A stretch of 64,000 nucleotides of DNA from Varroa destructor (GCF_002443255.2 NW_019211454.1:20427037-20491036); one strand, 5' to 3'; positions 13,301 to 27,900 are shown, counted from the first letter of the stretch. Made by a program: numbers and translations. Notes: generated by a model not told the origin, from the letters alone.

Positions 13301-15600
13301 CGCGTCGCGAAATGTCAAAGTAAAGGGAGAGTTTTTCGCGTTGGCCTTAGCTTTTAAACGTCACGTCGTCGATAGCATCTTTCCGAGAAAGATCATGGTC
13401 GTCCCTTTTGCCCCTGTTTCCCTTTATTTATCTCTCCACCCATCTTTCGCATCTTCTGGTTCCCTTCTTTCTCGCCCGCTACATCCGTATTTGTTTGGCT
13501 CTTGCCTTTGGTTTTTTTTATATTTGCCCACTTCTGCTTTGCGCATGAAGGCGCTGTGCCATTAGAAGGAAACAGTGCAAGGTGCGAATGGTGCCTGCGC
13601 TCGTCCTGCTGGGTTGGCCAAGGCGAATTGAAGTTGTTCCGTTTAAACTTTTCGCGGTCTCCTATAGCCATTTTAGTAGAACGTCGGACCTCCCGTTGAA
13701 TACGCGAAATAGGGATGTATCGACTGAGTAAATCACGAAATCGTCGAAGGCCCGCCGAAAAGAAATTGAAGCCGGTGGAGTCAATGCGTAATGCGGGTTG
13801 CATGGTGTTCGATGACCCGGACTGGCGGGGCATTTGCCGCTAACAAAGACGGCTGCTACCGCACGGCTTTGGCTACAGCCAATGGCGTTTTGTGACATTT
13901 GCCTGACTATCTGCCTAACCAGGAAAGCATTCGGAGGGCACGGAATAGTGGAGTTTTATCCAACCATCACAACAAAAAGCGGTATCTGCTTTTCTGCACG
14001 ACTATGTTACTGTGTCTGTAAAGCTGTTGACCGGATTGTACAACACCGTCGAGTTCAGCGTAGAGGACCTTTTTTGTACATGAAGTAAATCATGTATATT
14101 TCCTGAACACGACTGACTGCTATGGAAATTACCAAAAAGCTCCTTCCACGTACATTACAGTAAGTTCTTGTTGTAACTGATCGTGTTTTCCGTTCAACCC
14201 ATGCCTATACTTACTTCAGCATGGCGTGCCACTGAAGACGAGGTTTCATAGTGATCATTCCTTAAGCCTAAGTGCAGCACGTTTTATACGGTTCATTAAA
14301 TGGTACCAACGCCACTAGTAGCAGGTGATACTACCGACGCAATGAAGTGAAACAGTAGGGCTAGCCTTATAGACTTAACTGACACCAACGTACGCCAACA
14401 ATGTCCACAACATTTAAATGCAAACCCAGCTCAAACGTTGGTTTCAAGTTAACTAATTTAATATTTTAGTATGCTCAGCTAACAGAATTAAATAGGAGAG
14501 ATTCAGCATCGAACACACGTAACGCGCGATTATTTAAAACGGAATAAGCCCATTCGCATTGTATCTAAATTCTGAGAGTATTAAAAAATACTTGAGAATG
14601 AGGTATGGAATTTTCGCTAAATTTAATAGTTACAGCATTATATATGATGTGTCCATGCTAAATTTTCTGCGTTTCATCAAAGTGATAAGCACTGCCAAAA
14701 GATTTCAATTTAAGGGAAATTTGCGGATATAAGAGGTTAACTGACAGTGGTTAATTGATTAATTCAAAGCTCAGAGAATAACTTCCTAGTAGGCTCTTTA
14801 AAGAAAGTACAAATTTAAGAAATAAGATGGTACGCCAGTAAAACTGGTCAGACCTTGACTCGTTGCAAATCCTTTTGTCGTCGCATACCGACAATAATAC
14901 CATCTGTCATTTACTTCGCCAAGGTGACGTATCGAGACGAGGTTAGACCGTGGTGCATGTTTGTTCTTATTCTAGATGCAGCGGCAGAAATCTGGTTGCT
15001 CCGCCCCCCACTCAAACTACGGATCTATTTTTAGCACTAATGCATTTTCTCGTCTGGTTATCGGATGGGCCTCGGCCAGTGTTCACTGGATGTAGGTACG
15101 AAGTCTCCGTAGTGGCCACCCTTTCCACTATTGCGTTGTCCTTCCTCTTTCATCCTGCCCCCATCGTCCTGGTTTCCTGCTTTTCTGTTCCCCTGTCCTT
15201 TATGGACCAAGGGCACCCTCGCCCTTTCCTTATGCCTATCCCCCTCCTCTGTTATTTCAATCTGGCGGACTTTGGCCCTTCGTGCTCCTCTTCCGATAGC
15301 GGACGACTCAGCGTGGGTCCCTTTCCATCCTCTGTCCAGGCACCAAGCGAACCATTTCAAGTACTCTACTTCACGAGATGTTTGCGACGTCATCATACTA
15401 GTCGAACGGCAGTTCCCTCGCTTTTTTCTCCTCTACCCTTTCCCAAACTCTGGCTTGACCTAATTTCCCAAAAAGAGGCGAAGGCTGCCGTCAGCATATC
15501 ACTACTAGGACGTTCCAAGGTTCTAACGGTTCGCTAAGACCGTTCAGTAGCACAAGTTATGTTCGTTTTCCGTTTGTAGACCGAGCAAGAAGAAAAGAAA
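13301..15600. other. Strand-asymmetric block with unusually long open frames
   Basis: Parts of this block are pyrimidine-rich on plus and purine-rich on minus, notably 13390-13520 and 15110-15450. Here frames open on both strands: 14950-15537 on plus (195 codons, the longest run in the window), 15131-15463 on plus, and 15058-15396 and 13393-13833 on minus. Two same-strand overlapping frames plus an antisense one point to a compositional cause rather than a gene. The plus translation is Pro/Ser/Leu/Phe-rich and the minus one Lys/Glu/Gly/Arg/Gln-rich, and neither shows a family motif. It may be an old insertion with a skewed composition. I do not call a gene. Confidence 0.4.
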
Positions 15601-18600
15601 GAAGCATTTAATAAAGCACAGAGCGAAATTTTGGTCTGACACCGTACTCAATTAGAGCGTTTGCAAATTTTCTGTAGCAAGCCGTAAAGTTAATAATAAT
15701 GGTTTCGTAAACATATTAAAAGCGAATGCATCTGCAAAAATCCAGGTCAAACAAGACCATGTGCAGGTCATTGCAGTGTGAATTACGACATATACACCAA
15801 GTATCTTATCTTGGCAAAGTCTTGATCTTGCGTTGCGCAGATGAAAGCCGGGACCCTGTATAAGGTAGCTGCTGCGCTTTTGCACAGAAGGCTAGAGACT
15901 AGCAACACCGAAGGGATACGACTGTAATAGCCAGCACATTTCATGGCACACCTGACTAGCACATGACGCTAGGGTGGCAGTACTAGACGAATAAAGGAGG
16001 ACTGGAACAGAAGCCCACAGTTTCGTATCACGAAAACAGGACGCAGCTGGACAGAATTTGGAATCGAGCTTGGAAAAGCATTTCTAAGCTAACTTGGGTA
16101 GTCTGTGGGAGTAACCGCTGCTCGAGAAGGTCGTGTTAGAAGAAGAAGCAGGGGTAGAGGCTAAGATTGGGGTGAAGGCTGTGGACGGTGAGAGACGGTA
16201 AGGGCGCGACTATTCGCGGTTAACTTTCGATTAGAGACCGCTGTCGCTCTTGGTGCGGAAAACGGCTGACGTTAAGACGCGTTGGCGACAAAAGATCTGG
16301 TAGGAGACGAAAAATACGTCCGATTGAAGACCCGACCTAGTTTCGCCGAAAATGCACTAGTGTCATAGCCAAGGCCAGATAGCCGGTCGAACGATGCATG
16401 ATTCGCCTTGTCAACACTAGTATCCCAGATGATTTTAGCTTGTATTAGGAAACCGGACGGACTTACGTGATGCTTCCAAATCAGTTGAACAGGCCCTGGA
16501 AAGCGAAAAAAAAGGAGACCAACGACGTCATGAAAGCCAGATTATCTTAGTATCTAGAAGTGTTGTAATAAGCACTACGCTTTGGAGATTATATTGCACC
16601 GGTTGACGACACCGCAGCGTTGTGTACCGAAACTCTTGGATTCGACGAACCCTATTAATCATTTGAGTAAGCCACGATGGGCCTCAGGTGGTCGTCTGTA
16701 GAGCCGCGGTCCTTGAAGTACTGTGGGTAAAACTATGCTCGCATTCCGACTACAAAACGGTCGTTAGACAGGAGAAGCTGCATATTTTTATAAAAAAGTA
16801 TGTCCGTAACCACTGTACGCGGAAAAAAGCGGTTGGACTAGAGAACGGGCCGATTCATCGCTTCTAGGAGAATGCAAAGCTTATTTAAAACAGTGGATAT
16901 CCGATTCGGAACAAGCGCTCTTCCTCAAATGTTCGCAGCTCGAAAAACCTTTACCTCAGAATACATTTATTTGACCACTAAGTATAGCGTTCTGAAATCA
17001 AACCATTAACCTTATAGTGATTTGTCTTTCTTCTTCCGGGCACCAGGCATAGCGCGTATGGTTAAATGACAATTTTGAGAAACTCAATAGAGCGCTTTTG
17101 TTAGTACTGTAAATAACTCGGGATTGTTTTTGAGTCTCGCAGTGCAAACGTAGGGCATTGAACCGGTATTGCTAATTGGCTCTGGTAATAAACGAGACCG
17201 GAAAATATGGGACGTCGTCTTATGGCCCTTGCATGCCAGCAAAACATTTGCTTAATAAAGTTATAGACGTAGAAGTATCAAGATATTAGACGTCCGATAC
17301 GATAGATTAGTAAGCCAGCAACTCAACGTGATGTCGTGGTGTTCCTTAATAAACCCATTTAAATATCACCGAAACCTGTAGATAAAGTATAGCACCTTTT
17401 TTTACAGGTAAAAGTAATATATTCGTTGATTTACAGCTATAATTATAATATTAGGTTCATCTAGTAGTGCATTAACACATGGTTACATTGATGAGGTTCG
17501 TGAAAAAGAATTGTCCCACTTTCATTTATAACACTGCGCAACTTTTCGAGTGGTGTGCAAGCAACCACTTTAAAGCTATAGTCTAACGAAGAGGACAGCA
17601 AAGCACAACGACAGTGTGATATAGTGACCTTTATTAGATCCGGCTTAACATGTGGGCCTATTTCTGAACGCAGTAAAATCGCTATTTCCAATCCAGCTTA
17701 GGCCAAGATCATTGCTTTTCGCAAAGGTGGCAGAAAGCTAAGTATTCTATCTAAATGTTTTCTCTATATAAAGTTAGCATGAATTTACATGCAATTACTC
17801 TTCTCGATAAATAAGGCAAAAAGCCTAAACCACTCAATGTAACTAGACATAAAAATGTCACAGAAAATGTTCAATTTTAAACGATGATTCGAAACAAAGC
17901 ACCTGAAGAAAATCGTAAAGATGTACCACAACCCTGAAAATCTGGCGTGATGCGACAGCACGCAATAGAAACAAAATAAACTATTAAAAGGCTGATATAT
18001 GAGGGAACTAAATGAAGACCTTCCAAGGCTTAAGAGACGCATAGGAACACTTACTGTGGAAGGCAAGCTAGTGCCATCGCCGATTAACCATTATTATTGT
18101 TACGTACTTTTTTTAATAATTCAGAAAATTATTAAATTCCTTATTTCCCTAAATATCCGGCTCATACGACGTCAGCATTGGAGCTTCATAGTTTCTCTTT
18201 ACACACTATACCCGTTTGAATACAGTAAGTAACCTGTATAAAATTGAACAGGCGTCTAACGGCAACACTGGACATCAGTGTTTAAATTGTAGAAGGATTA
18301 AAAAAAAGATCACTTCTCCTCCTGTCGCAGGTTTTTAATATTTTTACCGTACTGGTAAAAACACTAATGATTTCGCTAAGCTTCTAGCTCGCAAGCGTCA
18401 ACGAACACTTGATCTATGATGTATTTTTGTGCATTTTTTTTTAGACTTATGAGATGTCCGATCTATCCGTTTAAAAGATTCTCATCAAGATATGGTCACA
18501 TATCACGACGATGGCGCTCGATCCTTCTGAAAATAAACCTTCCCATCTTCGATGCGTGAGAGAACTTGCGTAGATGCGTGGATGGATTCAGGTAATTGGC

Positions 18601-20980
18601 AACTTTGTATTGTCTTATTATTCGTTTGCTTGAAATGCCATACCACACTACTTCCCAATAAGCCTGCATGATGTTCCTAAGTAACATATGGACTTACGCT
18701 TTTCAGCCAGCGCAATTATGTCGGTCAACTTTATTTGAATGTAGCCTTACTTATCTAAGTGCTCTTCCTCGATAACTCCTCAACATGCAATTGTCTTCTT
18801 ATTGTCTGTTGAAGCTTTTTCATGGTTTCAATCTCTTGGAACATTCTCTCCTGTACATTTTTTAAAATTATATTTTGTCCGACTAACTATAGATTATGCG
18901 GGTAGGACCGCCTGAAATTTCCTGCGATGCTGTCTTTGCACTTCTGCTACCTTTTAATGTCTCCAGTACCGTTTGGAAATGAATCTCGTTTGCTCAAAGG
19001 TTAGCCTTGTTCCAGTTGATGATTACAGCCTGACAGGTAAGAGCAATTAGTAAATTATAATCTGTTGAACAGCGTGTTCTCCCCGTTTGTGAGGTTTGCC
19101 AGATACGATTTTTTAACATGCACTTTCTTGTGGGGAGCTTTGTTCGTTATTTGTTAGTGATGTACGTACACAGGTGAGAGCTGCTATGATGGACGATTCT
19201 TTAGTATGAATCTATATCTAAGATTTGCTCTCCTGACCCCTCCTGATACCCTTTTCTCAGAAGGAAGTCTAATCACATAGTTATAACATCTTATCTTATT
19301 ATATCTCTTTAACCGCTAACGAATGATTTTCACGTACTTGCAGTAAACAATTGGCATTATTAGCTCGTAGAATCTTCCTGTGCATGCAGATATCAATCGT
19401 AGCTCTAAAAATAAATCTTTTACAACGGCAATCTATTGCTTTTAGACCGATTAGAAGGATATCAAGGCCCACGGCAGTGATTTGGAGAAGAAAATGCCCA
19501 AAGTAGACCGACCTTCAAGTGACCAATTACCTACTAAAAGGTTCGTCGCTTATCACACTCGGATAGAACCCTTGGAACTACAAAAGGGTTGGTGTAATAC
19601 CAACGTTGGCGTAACAATAATCCTTGGATAGGCAGGTTAGTACGTTGTGTTATGAACGGCGACAAATAACTGCTAAAATAGCTTCTGACGAGATAAGTAT
19701 GACGCTTAATAGGATCATAAAATTTGATGCCTACATAAATGATATGGTCAAGGCCACGGTCTGCATATGTTGTTTCATACGCTAGGTTAGCTTTGTCTAA
19801 GGCTAGACCAAAAAAACAATGGCCTTATATTAAGCTTTCGTTTTGCTTAAATTAAATATATTGCCTTTATTAGCAAAACGTCTTTTACCCAAAAGCATGA
19901 TTTTGCACCAGAGCGCCCTGCAAACGTCTATGTAAAGAGTGCTCTTACGATGCACTGTTCCTTGTAAATTGGCCGTTCGTGTTAGCGTGACTAACTATTA
20001 GGGTAATGCCTTTTTTTCGGGTTTCTCACAAACTTTTACATCCAGGTAAACGTAAGTTGCACAGTAGCTCTTCAGTTCAGCTGGCCGAGATCGCGACGAC
20101 TGGTATTACACATTATGCTCGCGTTTGGCTATTCTACTTTGTTCCCGCGACTATGTTTGTTATAACAGCTATTTATTATCGTTTTGTTAATCTGGAAAAG
20201 TTTATATTGTTCTGTGTTATAAACACATAGTTAATGCAGTGTGACTGACAAAGAAGATTAGTATTATATAGTATACGTAAGCATGGCCCAAATCGTGGAG
20301 AACAGCCCCAGCTTGCTTAGAGACGAATGAACAAATGACATAGGTAAGCCTCACAGTGTCGCTGTTTGTATGTCACTGTACGAATGCTTTTCGCCACGGA
20401 AGGCCGGCTGATCAATCAAAATCAGGATATTCATTCTGATTGTTCTGAGGGCTATCCAGAACTAGAGAACATCGTTTATTGATTCATGGCATGCCATGGA
20501 GTCAAAGCGTAAAAGTGTATCCGCAGTTACCAAATTTACTAGTAAAAGAAGTGTGACAAGAAAACATAGGCTACTACGAACGTTTCCTGAACGAAGGTGA
20601 GCACGAGCTTCGGCCGTAACAAATGTTTAATGCCGCCACTAGCTAGGATGACTAACGTTTCGTTAACGGTGAACAAACGGACGCGGAGTATTTTACCGAT
20701 GGCATCAGAGTTGTAAAACTTACTCTTTTAGTCTTTGGAAAGGAGCGCTTTGAAGTTGACCAGTCAAACTACCCGGTAGAGGGCAACGTCCGTCTGATAA
20801 ACGCAGCCTAGCCATAGTCAACAAATACGTGCACGTTGACGGCTATATAAATGCAGGAGAAATGGCTGCAGAACCCTTGTTTCTGCCTGCCAACGTAGAC
20901 TACATACATACATATATATATATGCACGAAACTTAACGTCTGTGTGGACGATGCCATTTTTTTCTAGCATGGTGTTTCTT
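15601..20980. other. Non-coding stretch, no gene recognised
   Basis: No frame shows a recognisable protein. By eye 15950-16950 is richer in G+C and CpG than its surroundings, with sequence such as CGCGACTATTCGCGG; this could be an old insertion or a less-methylated patch. The remainder is AT-rich with stops in all frames. A short arginine-rich run at about 16124-16160 was considered as an RS-domain piece of the downstream kinase and rejected. Confidence 0.5.
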
Positions 20981-21900
20981 GGCTGTAGGATATCTTTCTT
21001 TTAAGCCCCGGAACATTTTTTATTGGACTCATAATTAATTGATTCTATTTAGGAGGAAGTTCTCATGCTTCCCGAAGTGTAAGTCATGGGATAATTCAGC
21101 AAACCTGACATTGTTTAGTAAACTTCTCTTGGAACATGCTATTAGCGAGATAAAGGCAGCGGGGAGAAATAAAAAGACAGGTAGACTTGCTGATGTTTCT
21201 TTTGCTACTGTATCAAATGGTGTTCGTTTGCGAGTTACCAACTAGGCTACGTACATTGTAGGGCAAGGCCACATCTGACGACGCCTTTCCGGGTGCCGGC
21301 AGCAAACAGCCAGTGCAACAAGGCCAGGAAAGTTGATAATTAGTCTCGAGCAGCAAAGATCGTTGAGGCAATTAGGCAATTTACTCAACAGTCTTCGGCC
21401 GTTTGGCCTCCGCCTTTCACAGCCTGGGAACCATATCGTAAAGGGTGCTGCCGCGAGGAGAAAGCGACCACTCAGCAAGACAGACATCCCAGCAACGGCC
21501 AGTTGCTGGAAGTGGACAACTAAAGACACTGTGCTGAAGGGCAAAGTCGGAAAAGATAACGACGATGACGACAGTGATGTAATAACAACAGCCATAGCTC
21601 CAGCAGCAAAAGAAGGAGAAAAAGCTTATACATATATGCTGACCAAGCATCTACTCTTCTGGTACAGGCGACATACTCAACGTTCGCTTAACATGCCTCG
21701 CCTTTACCGCCGCCTGAAACAAGAATACACCTACCCATTCATCTCATCTATTCATCATTGTGCATGTTCTCGCCTACAGTGACCGAAAATCCCGTTCGCG
21801 CTGTGTGACCAAATCAGTTATGTAAACCGCTTCCAATTAGAAGAAAAGCTGGTCTTAATAAGAACCGACGATTTTATAAAAAAAAAAAAAATACTTTGTT
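20981..21900 (+). other. Open frames followed by a 12-base poly(A)
   Basis: Two plus-strand open stretches, 21039-21245 (68 codons) and 21333-21782 (149 codons), lie less than 100 bases apart and are followed by a 12-base A run at 21880-21891, with AATAAG about 20 bases before it. The second stretch encodes a run of Asp residues near its middle and then a Lys/Glu/Arg-rich part. Same-strand open frames ending in an A tail is the layout of a retroposed copy or the 3' end of a non-LTR element. I recognise neither protein, antisense frames of 117 and 77 codons overlap the second one, and the A run is short. A chance arrangement is quite possible. Confidence 0.2.
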
Positions 21901-24900
21901 ACGCTCTATGTTAACTCTCAGCTAGTTAGACGTGCTGCTTAATTACATTTGCCGCCACCAAGACAATCCTTAAAAAGAGGACATCTTACGAAAAATCCAA
22001 TTAGTCGTGGAATCGGCCACAAGCTGATCTGCACATAAACACATGGGTCGGTCGAATTTAGAACTAGCTCAGTGCTGGCGAAACATTCGATTTCGGTCGC
22101 ATATTGAGCTATCTCAGCTAATTTGACGACCACCTGTGACCTGACTCAATGTCGCTCGCCGCTAGAGCAAATCGCTGCCATTGTGGTGATGCTTCGCGAG
22201 GATTAATCTCTCTAAAAAGCGATGCAATGATCGGCACTGTACTATAGGTAAGTACCAGGGAATAAGGTGCAGGATGGTGATGTGTGAAATTTTCAATATA
22301 GACGGTCTGGAGCACAATGCAATAGGGAAGCATTTCTTAACAATTTTAATAAACAACGATATTAAATTCATTTAATAAACCGTGACCACAGTAATATATT
22401 TCGCATATAATTAACAGCCCCTGATTATTCTCGAGGAAGTTCGTCTGTTTATACATGCAGAGCTACCGAACATTTATATAAGGATAAATTCATGAAAATT
22501 ACCTGCATATACTGCAGGTGAGCTGCCTGCTTGTTTTGATTTCCCAAATCACTGGTGGTTCAACTCCTATCCTCTGCAAATATGGTAGATCAATGCGCTG
22601 ACGTTTATAACAAAAATTTCACAAATCTGGATTTACAGATTCGTATCTCAGCTCTGTAAATGTACGAGTATATCTGAATGAACGTGTGTGTAAGGGTTGG
22701 TAAACCGTCGATTATCTCTTCTGCCCATGTCCTTAATCAAAGTTACTCGCGTACCCCCTCCCCCCGAAAGGAGGTCATCTGTTGACGACAATATACGCTA
22801 TTAGTTGATCTGATGCACCACAATTCTTTTTACTGAAACCTTTTGGGTAGTTTGCGTCCTTCCAAGTGATGCGCAGCTCGTTCGATGTTGACATGCTAAG
22901 CTGAGCTATATCGGAGAGAACGCTAGCTGAAATGAGAGATCGGTTGTTGGCCCGTACGTGTATACATTTAATACTATGGATAGCACTAATAGCTAGCCAA
23001 CAGGTCCAATACCGTCAGTGTGAATTATACGCAAACACAAGAGCTATATTTTGAAATCAAGAAGGATACACTACACACAGTTGGGGTAGTAATGGCTGGG
23101 TAGAATCTAGGCGGAAAGGGCCTAGGCAAACCACCAGCAGGCCAAGGCAATGTAAGTCTACAACGGGGCTCCGCTGTACTAAGACGTCTCCTTCTAAAAC
23201 TGTAGAGCCCTTCCCGAAGAAAGAAACCCGGTACAAAACGCAGGCTTCTAACCGGTTTTCAGTCAGCTATTGCGACAGAGCAGTGGGAAAGGAGTGCAAG
23301 AAGGAGAGCGACCGTGGCTATGGCTTTTAGCGATAGAACTGACCGACTGCTACTGGCCTGTGCTGTCCGTGTACTTGATCGCCTCAACGCTACACTGGTC
23401 AAAGTAGCCAGAGCGGTCGTCTTGAAGCTGAGCTTGGTGTTATCTGGTGCGGTAGGCTAGGCTCAGCGTTAGAACGCTATTAAAGAAGCGAGGCTCTACG
23501 GTTCGCTCGCTCGTAGGGTGTCGGTTGTTGCCACCGGGGAGCAGTCCTGTGTTGTGTTGCCTGTGAGAAGACCTTGAGTGCGAAATCATCGAGCAAAACT
23601 AATCAACTGAATTGAATTGTTCCTTAGTAATGTGTGCGTCGATCCTGCGAAGACTGTCTTCCAGGCTGCATAAGGACATGGATGATGCTGGCGATCATTT
23701 TATACACTCGTCAACGGTGCGTGTGCGAGCTCCTAAACATATACTTATCTGGAACATAACGTTTACTTAGTTTGGCTAATGATGGGAAGCGCATCACGCG
23801 GGAGACCTGCAACTTTTCCATTCAGCTAATGGGCCTTCGGCATTATTTTCGACCCTTCTTTGAAAAAACTCACCTGAATGAGCCTCTTGATTGGTTGACC
23901 CCTTATCAATTATGTGTTACGAACATATTTAGAAAACAGGCTCACCAATTTGCAGTTTCGATACATGTTATTGCTTAATTGTATTTCATAGATTCGCATC
24001 ACAACCGATCGTGCAACGTAAAAGCACGGTACTACATGGTGAGTCATGCCAATCGCTATAACGGACGAATACTATGAAAGTATTGCGCACAAATATTAAA
24101 CGTAAGAGGGTAAATTACCCAACGTGAATATGTAATATAACCCAATGTAGTAAAATAATAGAGGAAAAAATTGGTTCGGCTACGAACGTTAATTAGTAAT
24201 TATCTACTCAGATAACAAAGCCCAGTACCATCGTGCGCACGCGCATACAATTATGCTAATTCTAAACTTCAAAGCACGTTCGTAAATTGTCTTAGTCTGT
24301 ATCAAGCTCTTCTCAGCGAACTTGGGAAAATATTAACCTGTAATCTATATTAGTTCTTTACTCTACATATACGTTAGTAGCTTTCGCAAGAAGTTAGTGA
24401 CTTCTGTTGGGACCGATTATGCGTGATAGCAAGAACGAATGATTGCAACGGGCAGTGATTTGAATTAAACGGATAGATTTTATGCTATTTTTACTTTGAT
24501 ATGGATTTGAGTACGCTGAAACTTTGGCAGCTAAGTGACGACTTAATCGGTCGAATAGGAATGTCCATCTGAGCTAAACTGTTGCAAAAGCCCAGATAGA
24601 GATAGCATACAGGGGTTGCAAGACCCGTAAGCAGCGAACAGAAATACGTGGCTTAAGGGCAATCAAATAACCGAATTTGGTACAGTGAAATATTGTGCAG
24701 CGTTGACTGAAAAGGACTTCGCAATACTGGAGAGACATTTCGACTGGAATACCTCTGACTGGTAAAAAAAAAAAGTAAGGAGCTTCAGGCGGGGGGTGAT
24801 TGCCTCCAACAAAGAAATTAGCGAACATTCATCAATGTAGCCAAAATATGCTCACTTCATGTATTATTAATGTTGTTTTTTTATTGAAATTGATTTATAA

Positions 24901-27900
24901 ACTTCGTGGGTGACACTATATGTATGCCAAAGAAAGAAACACGTAAATCAAATAAATCTGCCACGCACATTATGGGGCTTGCTTCTAAGTGACGTCAATC
25001 CTTAGTGACATACACTGAGGCTTATGTATGTGTGTTTTGGTTAGCCTATAGGGGTGGACGTGAGGAATCTTGGTCTCGCTAAAAGCAGCTAGGCTGTCTG
25101 GCATTTCTTTCGCACCACAACTCCGTCGACTCAGATGAAAGTATAGTTTGCGCACTTTGCAATGTACAGCGGGCACGCATCTCGACACGCAACCGTCCTC
25201 GTGATTGATGCATCCTGTTGAAAATAGTACAGCGGATTACTGCGTTGAGAACTCTCCCAGAGAATCGAAAATAAGGGCTGCAGTGTTTGTACATGCGCGT
25301 CGTTATGGCTGACTCTTATATTGTGTTTTGTTAAGACTTTGTGAGGAAACTAAGGAAACGACAGAAGGGCGGCCGCATGTATGCCGGTCGAACCCAAAAT
25401 GTATGCCACGTAACCGGTAATCAGTACATCCCATATAGTTATCATTATGTAGATGTTCGAACAGCCTACGTAAATTTTAAAATACGCAAACTTGTATTGA
25501 CTAGATGTGCTTAGCTAGGAATCATTATTGGTAGTTTGTATCATTTAACGACTTAAACACGTTACGAATTTGAGCTCGTCTTCTGAGCAACGTTCGAAGC
25601 CAGCTTCGACAGCGAATTCTGAACACCGAAGGTTTCCTCAAATACGCGTCAAGAGACCGTCATTTCTTCTATTGTTTGACTCTGGCCGTTCTTAGTAACT
25701 AGCAGTTGTTTGCCAGAGAGCGAATGCTTTGTGCGCTGGCCTTCAAGAACTGGGCCTCTTCCCGAGGTGAGCACCACCTCAGATCTTAGCAATGCCCTCT
25801 TGCTGTTAAGACATATTTTTCAGTAACGATCTCTAAAGATCACAGACGCAGCAAACGGGGTTTGGTGCAAAACTCAGCTTGCCAGTGGTAGATCGGGAAC
25901 TGATGTCGGTGAAGTCTGCTGCCGCGGTTTTTCGTAAATTAAATTATATCAGACAGCGCTGTTACAGATATGTATGTGATAATGCAAGATAATTATCCGC
26001 TATGAAGAAGGCATGTACTCAGTTATTCATTTCGAACAAAAAGGAAAGGTATTAAAAATTAATTAAGTTGAACAAACGCAGTTTTGACATTGCTGAATCT
26101 TGCGATGCTGAAATATGTGGCTTTATACACCGTATTCTAACGGTCGTCTTCTTTTTCGTATATTTGTTAATTGATCGTAAAAAATACCGCTTTAGCTAAT
26201 TCCACATGCTGATTTACACGCTACTAATTTGTGATTACGCAAAGGAGGGTCTTATCGAGCGTGCGTTTGGCTATAATGGCCTGCGCTAGCTATTACACTG
26301 GCATCAAGCAAGTGAGGTATGTTGACCCACATAGACACAAAAAAGGAGAGACGGTTTTCCCTGATGCGGTGTGCTAAGGTCAGACACTTATACCCACCGT
26401 TTGCGTCTAGAAACCCTTAGTATTAGTTGTTCACAAACAATCGTCGATTTCAGCAGCGCGTGCGAGATTCTTGCTTGCACCCAATGAGCGAGAGACATAC
26501 CTTTCTCATTCTACAGTCCTTCGCCTCCATCTCTTCTTTCATGACTGATAAGGACCATTCAACTCCGTAACTGCGTCGAATACAAGGCTCTCCGGCTACC
26601 AAGGCTCTTCGAAGAGAAGTGCTGAAATCATCTTAGCATTTCTGCTCAAGTACCTGTCTCTTCGCTTGTCTGTCTAGGCTAGTTTGAAGAACTATACATC
26701 GGAAATTCATCCGCAATTAAAATGGAGCGCGTTGACTCACAAGCCCATTATGATAGTGCATCATCCGTTAGTCGCGCTCTTTTTCCCCTCACGATGCTAC
26801 TACATCGCGACAGAAGGAGACAATATACTGCTATAGAAGAAATAGTCCAAAGGACGGGTAGTGGACGTCAGAAATCAGGGTACCTACCCCTTACTCAAAC
26901 GATTTTAAGGCGTCATCGAAAGTGACTTTGATGGCTCGTAATGAAGATCGTAAAGGCAAGTGGCTCCTTGCTAAGGGACCACAAATTTGCCAAACAAAAT
27001 GTCTAGCCAACAACAAAATTTGATCTATTTCATCTTAGCATGTTTTATTCAGGTGATTCTTCCTATTTCTATGCCCACTGACTACCCGCTTCACTAACAC
27101 TACTGCTGTCATCGTAATGTTAATTTGATCGTCTCGAGCTGCATGACTGACTTATATAATGACTTGCTAAAACTGAACATGAGTGGGCATATGCGCACAT
27201 GCGTTATATAACTAGGTAAACTAAGAAAAGGTTAAGATGGGGTTGAGACTGATCTTACGAAGAACAAGTTGGCTTTCATTACCGAGTAAGCTACAAAAGG
27301 ATCAACTGGAGGACAACTGGATGATTCGCGGAGACCTTATGGTCTTCGGGACGCATCCAGTGAAGAGGATAGTCAATATAAATGGACCAATTGGCGTCGA
27401 CCAGACCGAAAGGTAAATAAGAACCTTCAAGGGCCTTTGTAAGCTGGGAGCAAACTCGTTTTCCAATATGACATCGAAGGAACTCCAATTCTAAGGGAAA
27501 GAAGGATAATGCTATTATTAATGTCTGAATCATCTGACGCAGCTTATCGGAATCCGAGCATGGGAAATAAACAATAAGTGGATAGCAGAGATGAGCCTAT
27601 ATGAAAAGACTCGCCGCAGTGCTTCAGTATATATTATTGATGGAAAGAACAACATTAGGTAAACACCGTTTCTTCATATTGATTTACCTGCAGACTCAAA
27701 AGAGAAATACGTGGCAGAAGATTATTGAGGTTCTGTTTTTATGTCACATTTTTGGTTGCAAACCTTTAGAATAGCTTTTAGTTACATTCGCTAGCAGAAA
27801 CAACAAACCGAAACAAAAAAGCATACCATACATAAAGCATACGTATCAGGAGCGCGATATTAAAGTTTTTCGTGAGAACTATTAAAACCCCTACGCTAAC

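Noticed and set aside
13393..13833. 146-codon minus-strand frame as a gene
   Set aside because: Low-complexity basic tail from a purine-rich strand, no motif, and length within what chance allows in a G+C-richer patch.
14950..15537. 195-codon plus-strand open frame as a protein-coding gene
   Set aside because: It overlaps open frames in another plus frame and on minus, has a skewed Pro/Ser/Leu composition and shows no motif or splice context; pyrimidine bias explains the lack of stops.
16124..16165. Arginine-rich run as part of the kinase RS domain
   Set aside because: Only a few Arg/Ser codons before a stop, no acceptor, and far from the first recognised exon.
21333..21782. 149-codon frame as a firm gene
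   Set aside because: Antisense frames of 117 and 77 codons overlap it, one such run per window is expected by chance, and no family is recognised.
25370..25450. GGTTCGACC on minus as a tRNA B box
   Set aside because: No A box at the right distance and no cloverleaf pairing.
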